A DNA stretch of 64,000 nt from Turritopsis dohrnii (Eukaryota; Cnidaria; Hydrozoa; Anthoathecata; Oceaniidae): contig BQMF02000339.1 of NCBI GenBank assembly GCA_027922465.2, positions 428,774 through 492,773 of the forward strand, given 5' to 3'. The position numbers were made by a program, and so were the translations under genes. Under the pieces are notes generated by a model. It saw only the letters and a program-made list of their open reading frames with translations, searched no databases and was not told where the DNA came from. The first letter of the stretch is position 1. Each line of letters starts with the position of its first letter. Positions 48,234 to 56,815 of the stretch are shown here, in pieces.

Positions 48234-48485
48234 ATGAGATTGATTCTGTTGCTGTTGGTTGCGGTACTTGTCGTGAACGCTGTACGTAAGCGAAAGCGTC
48301 GCGAAGATCCCGAGGACGCTAGTTATAAAGAGAGATCTCTCGAAGATTGAAAAGCAATATCCATCCAAGCATTGCGGCTAATATGCCACTCTCTGAACAT
48401 TGTGGACACTGGCTCCAAAGATGAGCTCGCTCAACGTTTATATGTGTTTCACAATCCACCTGTTACAACGTCGGCTCAGAGATAG
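48234..48485 (+). pseudogene. Short ORF with hydrophobic N-terminus and SAP-like C-terminus
   Basis: One 84-codon plus-strand frame. It starts MRLILLLLVAVLVVNAV, then a basic/acidic stretch (RKRKRREDPEDA), an in-frame TGA after codon 38, and then LRLICHSLNIVDTGSKDELA, which resembles a SAP/HeH DNA-binding helix pair. The same-frame stop suggests a broken gene, or that only the first 38 codons are translated. It lies about 630 bp outside the visible left Polinton repeat. It may belong to an older element. Confidence 0.35.
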
Positions 48486-48753
48486 GAAAGTGCCGATTAT
48501 AGGACAGAAATTGTGTCCCTCATAATCATATGATTTCGGGAATTTCCCTACTATAGCTAATATTATCATCTAAGACCTTTGTTTTCATAACGCGATACGA
48601 GTTATGAAACGTGTTCAGCTTTTATTATGATTACACAGCATTTTGTTATTTTGATTACATAACAAAATTCTCAAATAACAACACGTAAGCAGTTTTTTAT
48701 TATTATAACCACAAATTACTCATAAATGTAAACAATTAAATATCTCATAAAAA

Positions 48754-48829
48754 TGTAGTAAAAAGCAGTTTGTAGTAGTTTCATTTTTATAACATAAATG
48801 AGCTAACAATACATATAACACACAGATCA
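48754..48829 (+). repeat. Direct repeat copy 1
   Basis: TGTAGTAAAAAGCAGTTTG...ATAACATAAATGAGCTAACA...ACACAGATCA, matched by 50008-50099 in direct orientation at roughly 80-90% identity; the second copy has an extra ACACAGAC-type stretch. The two copies bracket the left Polinton repeat. Confidence 0.8.
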
Positions 48830-48906
48830 GCGTAGTCTAGTGGATAAGAACGCTAACTTGTAACAGCAAGGTCGTGTGTTCGAACCCCACGCAGTTCGTC
48901 TGAGAG
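48829..48906 (+). mobile_element. tRNA-like sequence (SINE head)
   Basis: AGTCTAGTGGATAAGAACGC resembles an A box and D arm (GCGT/ACGC stem). GTTCGAACCCC is a good B box and T loop. The acceptor stem does not pair and the anticodon stem is imperfect, so it is not a functional tRNA. It is more likely the head of a tRNA-derived SINE whose body continues towards 49110. Confidence 0.5.
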
Positions 48907-49111
48907 GAAGTATATATACTTCGGCGGTTGTAGATCTCTCATGTTCTGGTTGTAAAACTTGCATGAGTGCGCACTTCCCCGCAGTTGTGTTGAATATATC
49001 GCGGAATGGTTAGCATTGTGTCTGGGTGATTTATCACTGTCAGGTTTCTCTGGTCCATAGAGACATTCAGGTTACCGTCATTTCGATCGAAATTCAACAA
49101 ACGCCAGGGCT

Positions 49112-49368
49112 TAGAAGTGTTAGCATGTATCCACAATGCCGGCTATAATTGCAAACTACATGCGCTGATCAGCGAAATACATACCATATACTAAACATCG
49201 TGGTAATCGCTAAAACCAAAGCTATTTTCTCTTCTTCGTGAGATGGGAGTGAATCTGTTTGACTCACTCTTGTTTGAACTTTCTTTTGTGAACTTTTATT
49301 TTTTGTTTGTGTTGGAGAGCTAGTCACTTTGGGTGAAATATGATGCTCTTGCATAACATTAATCATTT
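49112..49368 (+). repeat. Left terminal inverted repeat (visible part)
   Basis: Reverse complement of 63744-64000 with about one substitution and one single-base indel in an A-run. It contains on the minus strand the C-terminal codons of the right-end gene (from 49366). The outer limit is unknown because the right copy is cut by the window end. Confidence 0.95.
49169..49366 (-). pseudogene. TIR-borne copy of the right-end gene C-terminus
   Basis: 65 codons, starting MINVMQEHHISPKVTSSPTQ and ending in a hydrophobic segment ALVLAITTMFSIWYVF. It duplicates the last part of the gene at 62784-63848 because that gene runs into the right inverted repeat. Its frame is open through the hydrophobic tail, whereas the right copy shifts frame after SSPTQTK owing to one missing A in an A-run. 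It lacks the rest of the gene, so it is unlikely to be a gene of its own. Confidence 0.7.
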
Positions 49369-50007
49369 TGTTATGTAATCAAAACTTGCCATGTAATCAA
49401 AATAAAAAAAATGCTATATAGTCATAACAAAAAGCTGTTTTGAACATAAAAAGATGGTTACCGTCAAATCGAAGAAAATTATAGCGTTCCGAGAGACACC
49501 ACAAGCAGACACTGAGGTCTAAATGAATGATATAAAACCCAAGAGCGGAATAATTTGAAAATTGTGGTGAACAGGCGACAGAGTCTGCTGGAAAGGGAAG
49601 GTCTAGTGGAGCGGCTAGATTGGAACTGGATGGTGCCGTCCGCTCCCGGTATTCACCACAAAATGTGCCAAAAATTGTCGGGAAAAACAATGTGACTAGA
49701 TGTAATATACTCGAACAGATCATGAACGGCCATTGCGTGCGTAGTAGTCGGAGTTCGTAAGTAGTCACATACACACAAATAGTCTAAGATCTAGGGGTAG
49801 AGCTCAGAGCTGGTGGATTTGAGAAGCCAGGGTGGAGTGCCGGTTAGATCAAAGACAATGAATTAAAAACCCTCTTAGGGTATCACAACAACAACAACAA
49901 CAACAAAAACCCTAGGGGGTTCTCCTAAGGGAGTTTTGTTTTCAATAATAATAAGTTCATGGTTGGACTCATTTATTGATTAAACTTTATGTAGGGAAAT
50001 ACCCGAT

Positions 50008-50099
50008 TGTAGTAAAAAGCAGTTTGCAGCAGTTTAAAGTTTATAACATAAATGAGCTAACAATACATATAAAACACAGACACAGACACACACAGATCA
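50008..50099 (+). repeat. Direct repeat copy 2
   Basis: Partner of 48754-48829, inside the Polinton. The two copies are 1.25 kb apart. Confidence 0.8.
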
Positions 50100-50194
50100 T
50101 CGATGCAGTCAAAAAGATCTTCAAAGTCAATATCCATAGGTATCATGTATAATTCGTTTATTTTGTTTGTTTTTTTTTTTTTTTTTTGTTTTTT

Positions 50195-50246
50195 TTACCT
50201 CTTACCTCTTACCTCTTACCTCTTACCTCTTACCTCTTACCTCTTT
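50195..50246. repeat. TTACCTC microsatellite
   Basis: About seven tandem copies of a 7-bp unit directly downstream (minus strand) of the polB stop, after a long T-run. Confidence 0.9.
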
Positions 50247-50252
50247 GTTATC

Positions 50253-53200
50253 TTATACATATCTATAATGTCCTCTGGCATATGTAGCAATACCATCTTT
50301 TGCAATAATTCTTTTGTCATCATCCGCATTGAGAGCGAGTTTGTTTGTTTTTATAGTGTGAACATCATGCTTAATCGATTGAAAGGTCATCTGTTCTCTG
50401 TAAACATTCTTACCATCGAACAAGCAATTCTTGTAATCATCAAACCCCATGGTCTTCTTTACTACGCACTTCTTGACTCCCTTGCACTTCTTGTCTTCTT
50501 TTCCATCTAGCTGTTTATATGCATAGGTCTTTGCTCTTAGAGCAACAAACTCTGTCATTATCTTACCACCCAACTCATCTTTCATTAGACCGATGACTTT
50601 CTTATTCAAACCTATGGGTAAAGGTCTGTTATCTTTCTCATCGTACGCTGAAGTGTCGAATCTCAAAGCTACATCATCGGCGATATCTTTGTAAAAGTCG
50701 TCGGTTTTGATGTGGTAGACAAAGCTGTCTGTATCCATATAGCAGAGCTTTAGATTGTCACCATATTTTGGTCTCATATAGTCATAGTGAAACCCATACA
50801 TAATCGTCTTTGACAAATCAAGAACTGTAGGTCCCAGATAGATCGGCTTGTTCAACACGAGTTTGATCTTTTGCATTTCAGCAGCCATCAAATGTTCGCT
50901 GAAACAGATACTACCCTTGAAGTTAGGTTTCATCACCAGCTTCTCATATTGTTCTTTCTTGGTAGCCAAGCGTATATCTTTATGTTTACGTTGATTCTCC
51001 ATAGTTTTACCAAAGACTGAATTGTTCATGAGTTTGAAAAAGTCCTTTTCAAAGTCATTCTTTGATTTGGTACGCAAATTGGTGTTGAAATCGATGTACG
51101 GCTTCAACCATGCGCTTTGCCTAAATCTCAGTACTCTATGAACCTTCTCAAGAACAAGACCATGCTTCAGCGCTTGATCAAGTGCACGGATATGAATAAT
51201 ATAGTTCTTCTTGTCTGAAAGACATGGAGTTAGCTTTTCTACACCATTGATCTTCTTTCGCTCAGGCATAAACGGAAGATCGTTATGTGAATCATGAAGC
51301 TCCTGAGGATAGTTCACATCAACTTCAAGAAGATAACCATATTTACCGTCTTTCTCAGCCAACTTTGAAATGAATTCAGCGGTAAATTTATTAGCATCTA
51401 CCCACTTGAAATTTCCTGTCGGTAGCTTCTGAATCATAGCCCATCCATATAGATTATTTGCATCAAGATATTGGAGATAGCTACTTTCTTCAGTCTTCTT
51501 ATATTTAGCATCCATATACTTGTTATTAGCTTTAGCATGTCTATGAACAGCCTGACAGAGACCTCCTCTAATACCTTGCTCTACGAACAGAAACATATCC
51601 ATATCTGACAACAGATCCAGCTCAACCTCTGTCTTTTTCAAACATGCTTGCCAAGCTAATCCTGGAGCAGTGTAAAAATGTGCAGGATCCAATTTATAGT
51701 TTGTTATGCATGTTTCCCTAAAAGTCTCAAAAACATCAGCAAGCAATAGAACGTCTGTCTTGAGGTAGAGATCATGATACGCACCCATATTTTTATTTTT
51801 CATGTGTTTCCACACCTTCTGTGCATGCGTATAATCAGCATCACTGATACCTTTCATGTTCAACTTGCTATAAAAAGCATCTTTCGGTGGGAGCTTAGTT
51901 TCGTTAAACTTATCAAAAGAATCAATGTATTCATAAGGATAAACTCCTTTTCTTCTCAATAGTTTGAATTGCTCATCGCCCTTGAAGAATTTTCGAAGGT
52001 TTTTACACTGATCGTCAGATAGATTGTTTACCAAGTTATCCAGACTACTAGCCATGAAACGCACACTATCGATGAATCTCAACTGTATCTTTTGAACCCT
52101 AGTCTCCCCATTTTTGTCAGTGTATTCACCAACCTTAACATCCAATGAGAAAGAGATATATTTTTCTTTGTTTTCAGCGATGACGGCAATCCCTTCATCT
52201 CCATACTGTTTGGCTAGTTCTTTGATAAACAGATGAGCATCATATCCGCTCAGATTGTGAAAGACGATCGGGATGTATTTAGGCACTTTGTAACGGAGAT
52301 TACAAGACTGATGTGCAGCTCCACGAAATTTACCAGTAAAATGACAGTGATCCCTAACCTTAATATTATCTTTTTCAAATTCTTTCATACATATGTGACA
52401 TTTATCTGAATCGGTAAATCCCTGTTCCTCTTCATATGTGAGGTCTCGCATTCTCTGTTTAGGACACATGTTGTATAGCCTTTTCACTTCACCTACCGCA
52501 TGATCCACAAAACGTAAAACACAGTCTTCACCACGATAAAGCGTTAGAGGGTCTGAAACTTCACCATGAGCAAATTTGCTATAACAACAGAAGCCTGTGG
52601 GGATATGTATACCAACCTTTTTAGTGGATGATCCAATAACGCTACGCGGTTCTTTACAAACCTCTTTTGACAAAGCTTTGAAATCAGCATACATTATGAA
52701 AGGAGCTTTGAGCTGGTACTGACCGTCATGAAACTTAACGGTGCTACCCTCCTTTGGCATCTCAATCTTAGCAACATCATTATTTTTACAATATTGAAAG
52801 TGTTCATCTCGTGTTTTCTCACTTGAGAATCCATTGAGACAATTCAAACAATAATGCTCCTTATGTTCATGATTCGAGTTGACCTTACTCAAGACACCAC
52901 TCAAGTTCTTTACAGCTATATAATGTCTCTTTTCCTCTTCACATAGTAAAAACAAAACAACCGTTTCTTTGCGATCAAGATGCTTCGACTTACGACACAT
53001 ATAGATACCTTCTTTCTCGTCTTTTGTCAAAACATGCACAGCGATATCAAGGTTCCTTCTCTCAAACAAATCTATTTTATTTAGCGCCATTGGAAACGAT
53101 AAACCGTCCCAATTATATTTATCAACGTGTTTCTTGAGATTCGTTATCCTTTGCGGATCTTTCTTAATCTCATTGTGGTTCAAAGCAGCAGTAACAGCCC

Positions 53201-53531
53201 ATTTGAAGCACTCTTCATCATCTTCGTTATGTGGATTGATAACAGATCGTTTTCCGCTGAAATTCTCAGGTAAAGGTAAGTAAGAGCTGCCTCTCGTTAA
53301 TTTTAGCTTGTGAAAGTCTACATCAATATTCAAAATCTTATCGATAACAAAGCCGGATTGAGGTAACGCAGGGTTTTCAACCTGTTCGATTATCTTATTG
53401 AACATCTTATTAACAACATCAGATATATCGCTTTCATTGTGAATTGTTTCCATATTGCTATTGAACGCCTTATCAACGTAGATTGTCGCTTCAGGATTGG
53501 ATAAATCCTCCTTTCTCCATTTAATCCACAC
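50253..53531 (-). CDS. Protein-primed family B DNA polymerase (main part)
   Basis: The replicative polymerase of the element, expected to start from a terminal protein. A Cys/His finger (HYCLNCLNGFSSEKTRDEHF) lies at about 230. Exo I YADFKAL is at about 281, and a CxxC...HCH HNH-like zinc cluster at about 380-412. Exo II FHNLSGYDAHLF is at about 430 and Exo III YLKTDVLLLAD at about 594. Polymerase motif A YLDANNLYGWAM is at about 692, motif B LMNNSVFGKTMEN at about 839 and motif C YMDTDSF at about 932. All catalytic acids are present. The apparent start is a GTG within a frame that runs on from upstream, not a true start: the N-terminal portion is in another frame (53521-54147), separated by a one-base frame change near 53575. 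Confidence 0.93.
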   Translation of the reverse strand: MWIKWRKEDLSNPEATIYVDKAFNSNMETIHNESDISDVVNKMFNKIIEQVENPALPQSGFVIDKILNIDVDFHKLKLTRGSSYLPLPENFSGKRSVINPHNEDDEECFKWAVTAALNHNEIKKDPQRITNLKKHVDKYNWDGLSFPMALNKIDLFERRNLDIAVHVLTKDEKEGIYMCRKSKHLDRKETVVLFLLCEEEKRHYIAVKNLSGVLSKVNSNHEHKEHYCLNCLNGFSSEKTRDEHFQYCKNNDVAKIEMPKEGSTVKFHDGQYQLKAPFIMYADFKALSKEVCKEPRSVIGSSTKKVGIHIPTGFCCYSKFAHGEVSDPLTLYRGEDCVLRFVDHAVGEVKRLYNMCPKQRMRDLTYEEEQGFTDSDKCHICMKEFEKDNIKVRDHCHFTGKFRGAAHQSCNLRYKVPKYIPIVFHNLSGYDAHLFIKELAKQYGDEGIAVIAENKEKYISFSLDVKVGEYTDKNGETRVQKIQLRFIDSVRFMASSLDNLVNNLSDDQCKNLRKFFKGDEQFKLLRRKGVYPYEYIDSFDKFNETKLPPKDAFYSKLNMKGISDADYTHAQKVWKHMKNKNMGAYHDLYLKTDVLLLADVFETFRETCITNYKLDPAHFYTAPGLAWQACLKKTEVELDLLSDMDMFLFVEQGIRGGLCQAVHRHAKANNKYMDAKYKKTEESSYLQYLDANNLYGWAMIQKLPTGNFKWVDANKFTAEFISKLAEKDGKYGYLLEVDVNYPQELHDSHNDLPFMPERKKINGVEKLTPCLSDKKNYIIHIRALDQALKHGLVLEKVHRVLRFRQSAWLKPYIDFNTNLRTKSKNDFEKDFFKLMNNSVFGKTMENQRKHKDIRLATKKEQYEKLVMKPNFKGSICFSEHLMAAEMQKIKLVLNKPIYLGPTVLDLSKTIMYGFHYDYMRPKYGDNLKLCYMDTDSFVYHIKTDDFYKDIADDVALRFDTSAYDEKDNRPLPIGLNKKVIGLMKDELGGKIMTEFVALRAKTYAYKQLDGKEDKKCKGVKKCVVKKTMGFDDYKNCLFDGKNVYREQMTFQSIKHDVHTIKTNKLALNADDDKRIIAKDGIATYARGHYRYV

Positions 53532-54147
53532 AGTTGCTTGAATTTTTATTGATTTTTTGTTTTTGAGTTCCTCTCATAATCAGATCACTTAAAATGGGTC
53601 GAACCTTTTCGAGAAACGAATCAACGTCCTTTTTTCCATCTGAGTTTATCTTGAACCTTTTATAAGAACCATCAAACGCCGTTTCAATAGGAGTAAACGC
53701 TTTTGGTTTCACCAATTTTTCATCTTTTTCATCATTCTTCCTCTTGTAGAGATTAAGAATCTTCTTCTTCATCTCTCTGAAAGCGCTACTCACTTTCTCA
53801 CGAATAGGTTTAGGTGTGTGATTTACTAACCACTCCTTCAACTCATCCAACTTGCTTTTTACCTGAGGTCTATTTTTTGCCATTTCTTGCTGCTCAAACA
53901 AATCCATATCTTGTTGGGTAGGAATAATTGGAACAGGTCTTGGTAGTGGAACAGATCGGTTAGACCTCATCGGTCTTGGTGGTGGAACAGGTCGAACAGG
54001 TTGACCATTCCTCATTGGTCTTATAACAAAACCAGGTGGGTTTGCTATTAATTCAATCAACCCAGCCTTTCTGAGTCTTGAGTAGCCGGGTATGCCACGC
54101 TCTCTCGCGATAGCTTTTAATTCAACAACAGTATTTTGTGAAGTCAT
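53521..54147 (-). CDS. Polymerase N-terminal region with SAP-like domain (frame-broken)
   Basis: 208 codons starting at a good ATG. The first 35 residues (VVELKAIARERGIPGYSRLR) form a SAP/Rho-N-like helix pair for nucleic-acid binding. A Pro/Arg-rich linker (RPVPPPRPMRSNRSVPLPRP) and a charged region (FEQQEMAKNRPQVKSKLDEL) follow. In related elements this whole region is the N-terminus of the PolB polypeptide and may include the terminal-protein part. Here its frame ends 10 bp inside the downstream frame, with similarity switching frame about 50 bp earlier. Read as one gene broken by a single-base indel. Confidence 0.75.
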   Translation of the reverse strand: MTSQNTVVELKAIARERGIPGYSRLRKAGLIELIANPPGFVIRPMRNGQPVRPVPPPRPMRSNRSVPLPRPVPIIPTQQDMDLFEQQEMAKNRPQVKSKLDELKEWLVNHTPKPIREKVSSAFREMKKKILNLYKRKNDEKDEKLVKPKAFTPIETAFDGSYKRFKINSDGKKDVDSFLEKVRPILSDLIMRGTQKQKINKNSSNCVD

Positions 54148-54260
54148 GTTTGATATACATATGTAATTAGCTCTCTTTAAGATGTTTTGAAATTTCCAAT
54201 TTTTCAGACCATCTAGTTAACATTTGTTACTTGGTTTTAAGTAACAAAAAAAAACACCCT

Positions 54261-54584
54261 TTATGAGGTTGAACGAGCCAATTTATTTTGTTTGCGAACC
54301 ATCCTTTTCTGCTCTTTATTATTCTCTCGATATCTGAGATATTTTTCTTCTTTGTTTTTTATCCAGTTTGAATAGCGTGTATAAAATACTTGTTTCATTT
54401 CAGGATCACAAAGAAACAATGGATCCTTATCATTTTTCTCAAGTACCTCAAGCATTTTAGCTTTGTTCATTTGGTTAACATATTTTATTTTTCGTGACGC
54501 ACATAATGCTCGTAACGCATTAAAACCCATTGATCGGTAATCTGATACTCCATTATCGTAATGTGATTCTGTTTTGTCAGTCAT
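54261..54584 (-). CDS. Small SAP/HeH-like basic protein
   Basis: 107 codons. Residues about 17-50 (MGFNALRALCASRKIKYVNQ, then MNKAKMLEVLEKND) look like a SAP/HeH-type helix-extended-loop-helix, followed by a very basic tail (RENNKEQKRMVRKQNK). Probably a small DNA-binding protein. It is the first gene upstream of the polymerase unit and divergent from the integrase; TTTTATATAAAG 5 bp upstream of its leader ATG region is TATA-like. Function inferred from shape only. Confidence 0.55.
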   Translation of the reverse strand: MTDKTESHYDNGVSDYRSMGFNALRALCASRKIKYVNQMNKAKMLEVLEKNDKDPLFLCDPEMKQVFYTRYSNWIKNKEEKYLRYRENNKEQKRMVRKQNKLARSTS

Positions 54585-54690
54585 GTTTATTCTTTATATA
54601 AAAGAGATAAAACTTTTAAGCCACTTTTGTTTGTTTTGTCACACTACATGTTATATCGTAATAAAATAATAAAATATGTATAAATAAAAG
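54585..54690. promoter_or_regulatory. Divergent promoter region, SAP-like gene / integrase
   Basis: 106 bp between divergent start codons, AT-rich, with TATATAAA on the minus side (about 54594-54602) and TATAAATA on the plus side (about 54678-54685). Confidence 0.5.
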
Positions 54691-55674
54691 ATGTCAAACT
54701 CTAAACTTCAAGAAATTTACTATCAACCTCAAAACTTATGGAAAGGACAAAAGGCTGTTCGCAATCTAAGAGGATTTGGTTTCAAACTGAAGGAAATTAA
54801 GAAGTGGTTATCAAAACAAGCTTTGTGGCAGGTACATCTACCGGCACCGAAATGGATCGAACGTCCACATTATGAGGTGACTAAACCGAATGAGATTCAT
54901 CAATTTGATATATTGTATATGCCTAGTGATATGTTGTATGGTAATAAATACAAGTACATTTTGTCTGGTGTCGATGTTGCTTCACGCTATAAGGTGGCTC
55001 GACCTTTGAATACTAAGAGAGCGAAAGAGGTTGCCACTATGATTGAAGACATCTACAAGGTCGGACCGTTAACTTATCCAAAAGTATTTCAATGTGATAA
55101 CGGTTCAGAATTCAAAGCTGATGTATCAAAATTGTTGGAGAAGAATAATGTTGAAATTAAAAGAGCAACTACTAAATATAAGCATACCCATACAGCTTTT
55201 GTTGAGGCATTGAACAAGATACTTGCTGAAAATTTATTCAAAATACAAGATGCTCAAGAACTGAATGATTCGGAAAAGGTATCATCTACATGGGTCAAAT
55301 ATTTGTATAAACTTGTGGATAGATTAAATGATACGAAGACGCAGATGATCGGTATGAAACCGAAAGATGCCATCAAATTGAAAGAGGTGCCTCTCGCTAA
55401 ACGAGAGAGCTATCCACCTGAAGTAGAGCTACCTCAAGATGGTTTGTATAGATATCTATTGCAACCGGGTGAAGAGCACGATGACCATCGAAAAAGAGCA
55501 ACAGATAGAATATGGTCAAAGAGGACATATAGATTGAGTGAGGTAATAGATCAACCTGGTAACCGTGTAATATATTACCTTCAAGATGGACCTGAACGAG
55601 CTTTTGTAAAAGAAGAGCTGATGTTGATACCTGAGGATACAGAGCTACCTCCTGATTATGTGCAAGGTTGGTGA
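54691..55674 (+). CDS. Retrovirus-type integrase with chromodomain-like tail
   Basis: 327 residues. The rve catalytic core has D73 (IHQFDILYMP), D136 (FQCDNGSEF) and E172 (HTAFVEALNK), matching D,D(35)E spacing. The C-terminal region (about 275-318: YRLSEVIDQPGNRVIYYLQD...FVKEELMLIP) resembles a chromodomain/SH3-like module that targets chromatin. The enzyme would insert the linear element into host DNA and produce the short target duplication typical of Polintons. The frame is intact, unlike the polymerase. Only plus-strand early-type gene between two minus-strand clusters. Confidence 0.93.
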   Translation: MSNSKLQEIYYQPQNLWKGQKAVRNLRGFGFKLKEIKKWLSKQALWQVHLPAPKWIERPHYEVTKPNEIHQFDILYMPSDMLYGNKYKYILSGVDVASRYKVARPLNTKRAKEVATMIEDIYKVGPLTYPKVFQCDNGSEFKADVSKLLEKNNVEIKRATTKYKHTHTAFVEALNKILAENLFKIQDAQELNDSEKVSSTWVKYLYKLVDRLNDTKTQMIGMKPKDAIKLKEVPLAKRESYPPEVELPQDGLYRYLLQPGEEHDDHRKRATDRIWSKRTYRLSEVIDQPGNRVIYYLQDGPERAFVKEELMLIPEDTELPPDYVQGW

Positions 55675-55735
55675 ACCATGCATACAAAGTATCTTTACTA
55701 GAAACAAGTAAAGATGAGTCGTCTAGCGACGAGGT

Positions 55736-56074
55736 TTAGCGCCACATAATGTCATAATCAAAGAATTGTCTTTCAGGATTCTTTTCAGATTGTTTGAGCC
55801 CCTTCGGTCTGACAAAGGCTTCTCTAGAATTCCAACCATAATCCTTCAATTCAACGCAAAGTCTTGCAGGCAACCATGTCTTATATAAGTTTCCTGTTCT
55901 ATCTTGGACCTCTGCATACATAGCTGTTCCAGAACCAAATTCAGATGCAGGTGTGTCTATCTCACCCACAGATTTAACATGATAAATCACGTTTTCAGGT
56001 AGCTCTCTCCACTTTATGATCGGAATAATTTGTTCCATGTTTTGTTCAAATGTTGCAACTGTTGGAAATTCCAT
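55736..56074 (-). CDS. Small conserved Polinton protein, possible OB-fold
   Basis: 112 residues: PIIKWRELPENVIYHVKSVG, then a beta-rich stretch (GTAMYAEVQDRTGNLYKTWL) and PARLCVEL. The pattern of a short WREL lead, then strands and a TWLPARL segment occurs in small proteins of many Polintons and resembles a compact nucleic-acid-binding fold. The assignment as a ssDNA-binding protein is an inference. Convergent with the integrase, 61 bp from its stop. Confidence 0.5.
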   Translation of the reverse strand: MEFPTVATFEQNMEQIIPIIKWRELPENVIYHVKSVGEIDTPASEFGSGTAMYAEVQDRTGNLYKTWLPARLCVELKDYGWNSREAFVRPKGLKQSEKNPERQFFDYDIMWR

Positions 56075-56163
56075 TGTCTATATATACTTGTGATCATATG
56101 TCTTTATAACAGTTTCATTTCATTTATCACTTTTTCAAATTGAGGAGCACATAACTGCACATC

Positions 56164-56760
56164 CTAGTAACCATTTTCGTTTATGGATTTTTTCAGGTTT
56201 TGAAGTTCTACCATCAAACTTTTTTGAAATTGATTTTGGGTTTCAGTCTCCATCTTTCTATCTGTAGAACTGAGTCTTTCTAAAGCTTTGTAATATGTTC
56301 CCTGCAAAACCTGGAATTCTTTGTAATTGATCCTCCCATCATTCAATGCTTGTGAGATACTTGTTTCGAAGACAGCGATTGAGGATGTAACAATATCATA
56401 TAATTTTATCACTTTTTCTACTTTCTTTTGATATCTTTTGATGACAGCTGTAGTAAGTCCGGTACAGATAGAGCCGGCTAAGGCTACACCACCTAATCCT
56501 GCAGAAATAGGTATTCCGATAATAGTAGCCCCTGTTGCAATTGAACCGATGCCAGAGCCAATGGTTATAGCGCTTGAGCTAGCATTTAGTAGCATCGATC
56601 GTTCTATCGCCTTGTTGTATCTCTTGAGCTTGATGCTAAACTTGTTCTTCAGTTTTATCAACTCTTCAAACTCAGAATTTATTACGCTTGCGTTAAACTT
56701 TTCCTGCTCATTCAAATCCTCAGGAGCAGTGGGTAGTTTTGGATAAATTTTAAAACTCAT
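56164..56760 (-). CDS. Glycine-rich membrane-segment protein
   Basis: 198 residues. Two Gly/Ala/Ile-rich hydrophobic stretches (AITIGSGIGSIATGATIIGI and ISAGLGGVALAGSICTGLTT, about 65-105) lie between helical, charged flanks (IKLKNKFSIKLKRYNKAIER; AVIKRYQKKVEKVIKLYDIV). This looks like a membrane-inserting hairpin with coiled coils. Related ORFs occur in cnidarian Polintons next to the 429-residue gene; role unknown, perhaps virion membrane or entry-associated. Divergent from that gene across 55 bp. Confidence 0.6.
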   Translation of the reverse strand: MSFKIYPKLPTAPEDLNEQEKFNASVINSEFEELIKLKNKFSIKLKRYNKAIERSMLLNASSSAITIGSGIGSIATGATIIGIPISAGLGGVALAGSICTGLTTAVIKRYQKKVEKVIKLYDIVTSSIAVFETSISQALNDGRINYKEFQVLQGTYYKALERLSSTDRKMETETQNQFQKSLMVELQNLKKSINENGY

Positions 56761-56815
56761 ATTTAGAGGGTTGTTATAACATAATTAATAATAAATTATC
56801 CTCTAAATAAATAAA
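56761..56815. promoter_or_regulatory. Palindromic divergent promoter
   Basis: Only 55 bp separate two divergent ATGs. The spacer is flanked by an inverted repeat ATTTAGAGG...CCTCTAAAT with an AT-rich centre (TAACATAATTAATAATAAAT), suitable as a shared bidirectional promoter. Confidence 0.5.

Larger units (their letters stand above)
49369..50252. other. Polinton left non-coding region
   Basis: Contains (AAC)n at about 49888-49908, direct repeat copy 2 at 50008-50099, a T-run at 50165-50196 and a TTACCTC 7-mer array (about seven copies, 50195-50246) ending just after the polymerase stop codon. The ORF at 49397-49774 looks like chance. Confidence 0.6.

Noticed and set aside
48829..48906. Functional tRNA gene
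   Set aside because: The T arm and D arm look plausible but the acceptor stem does not pair and the anticodon stem is poor; treated as a SINE head.
49397..49774. 125-codon ORF inside the Polinton left region
   Set aside because: No similarity to known Polinton genes and no promoter-like context; likely chance.
53531..53531. Polymerase start codon at this GTG
   Set aside because: Family-like residues continue upstream in the same frame and the ATG lies in the neighbouring frame, so this is a frame break and not a start.
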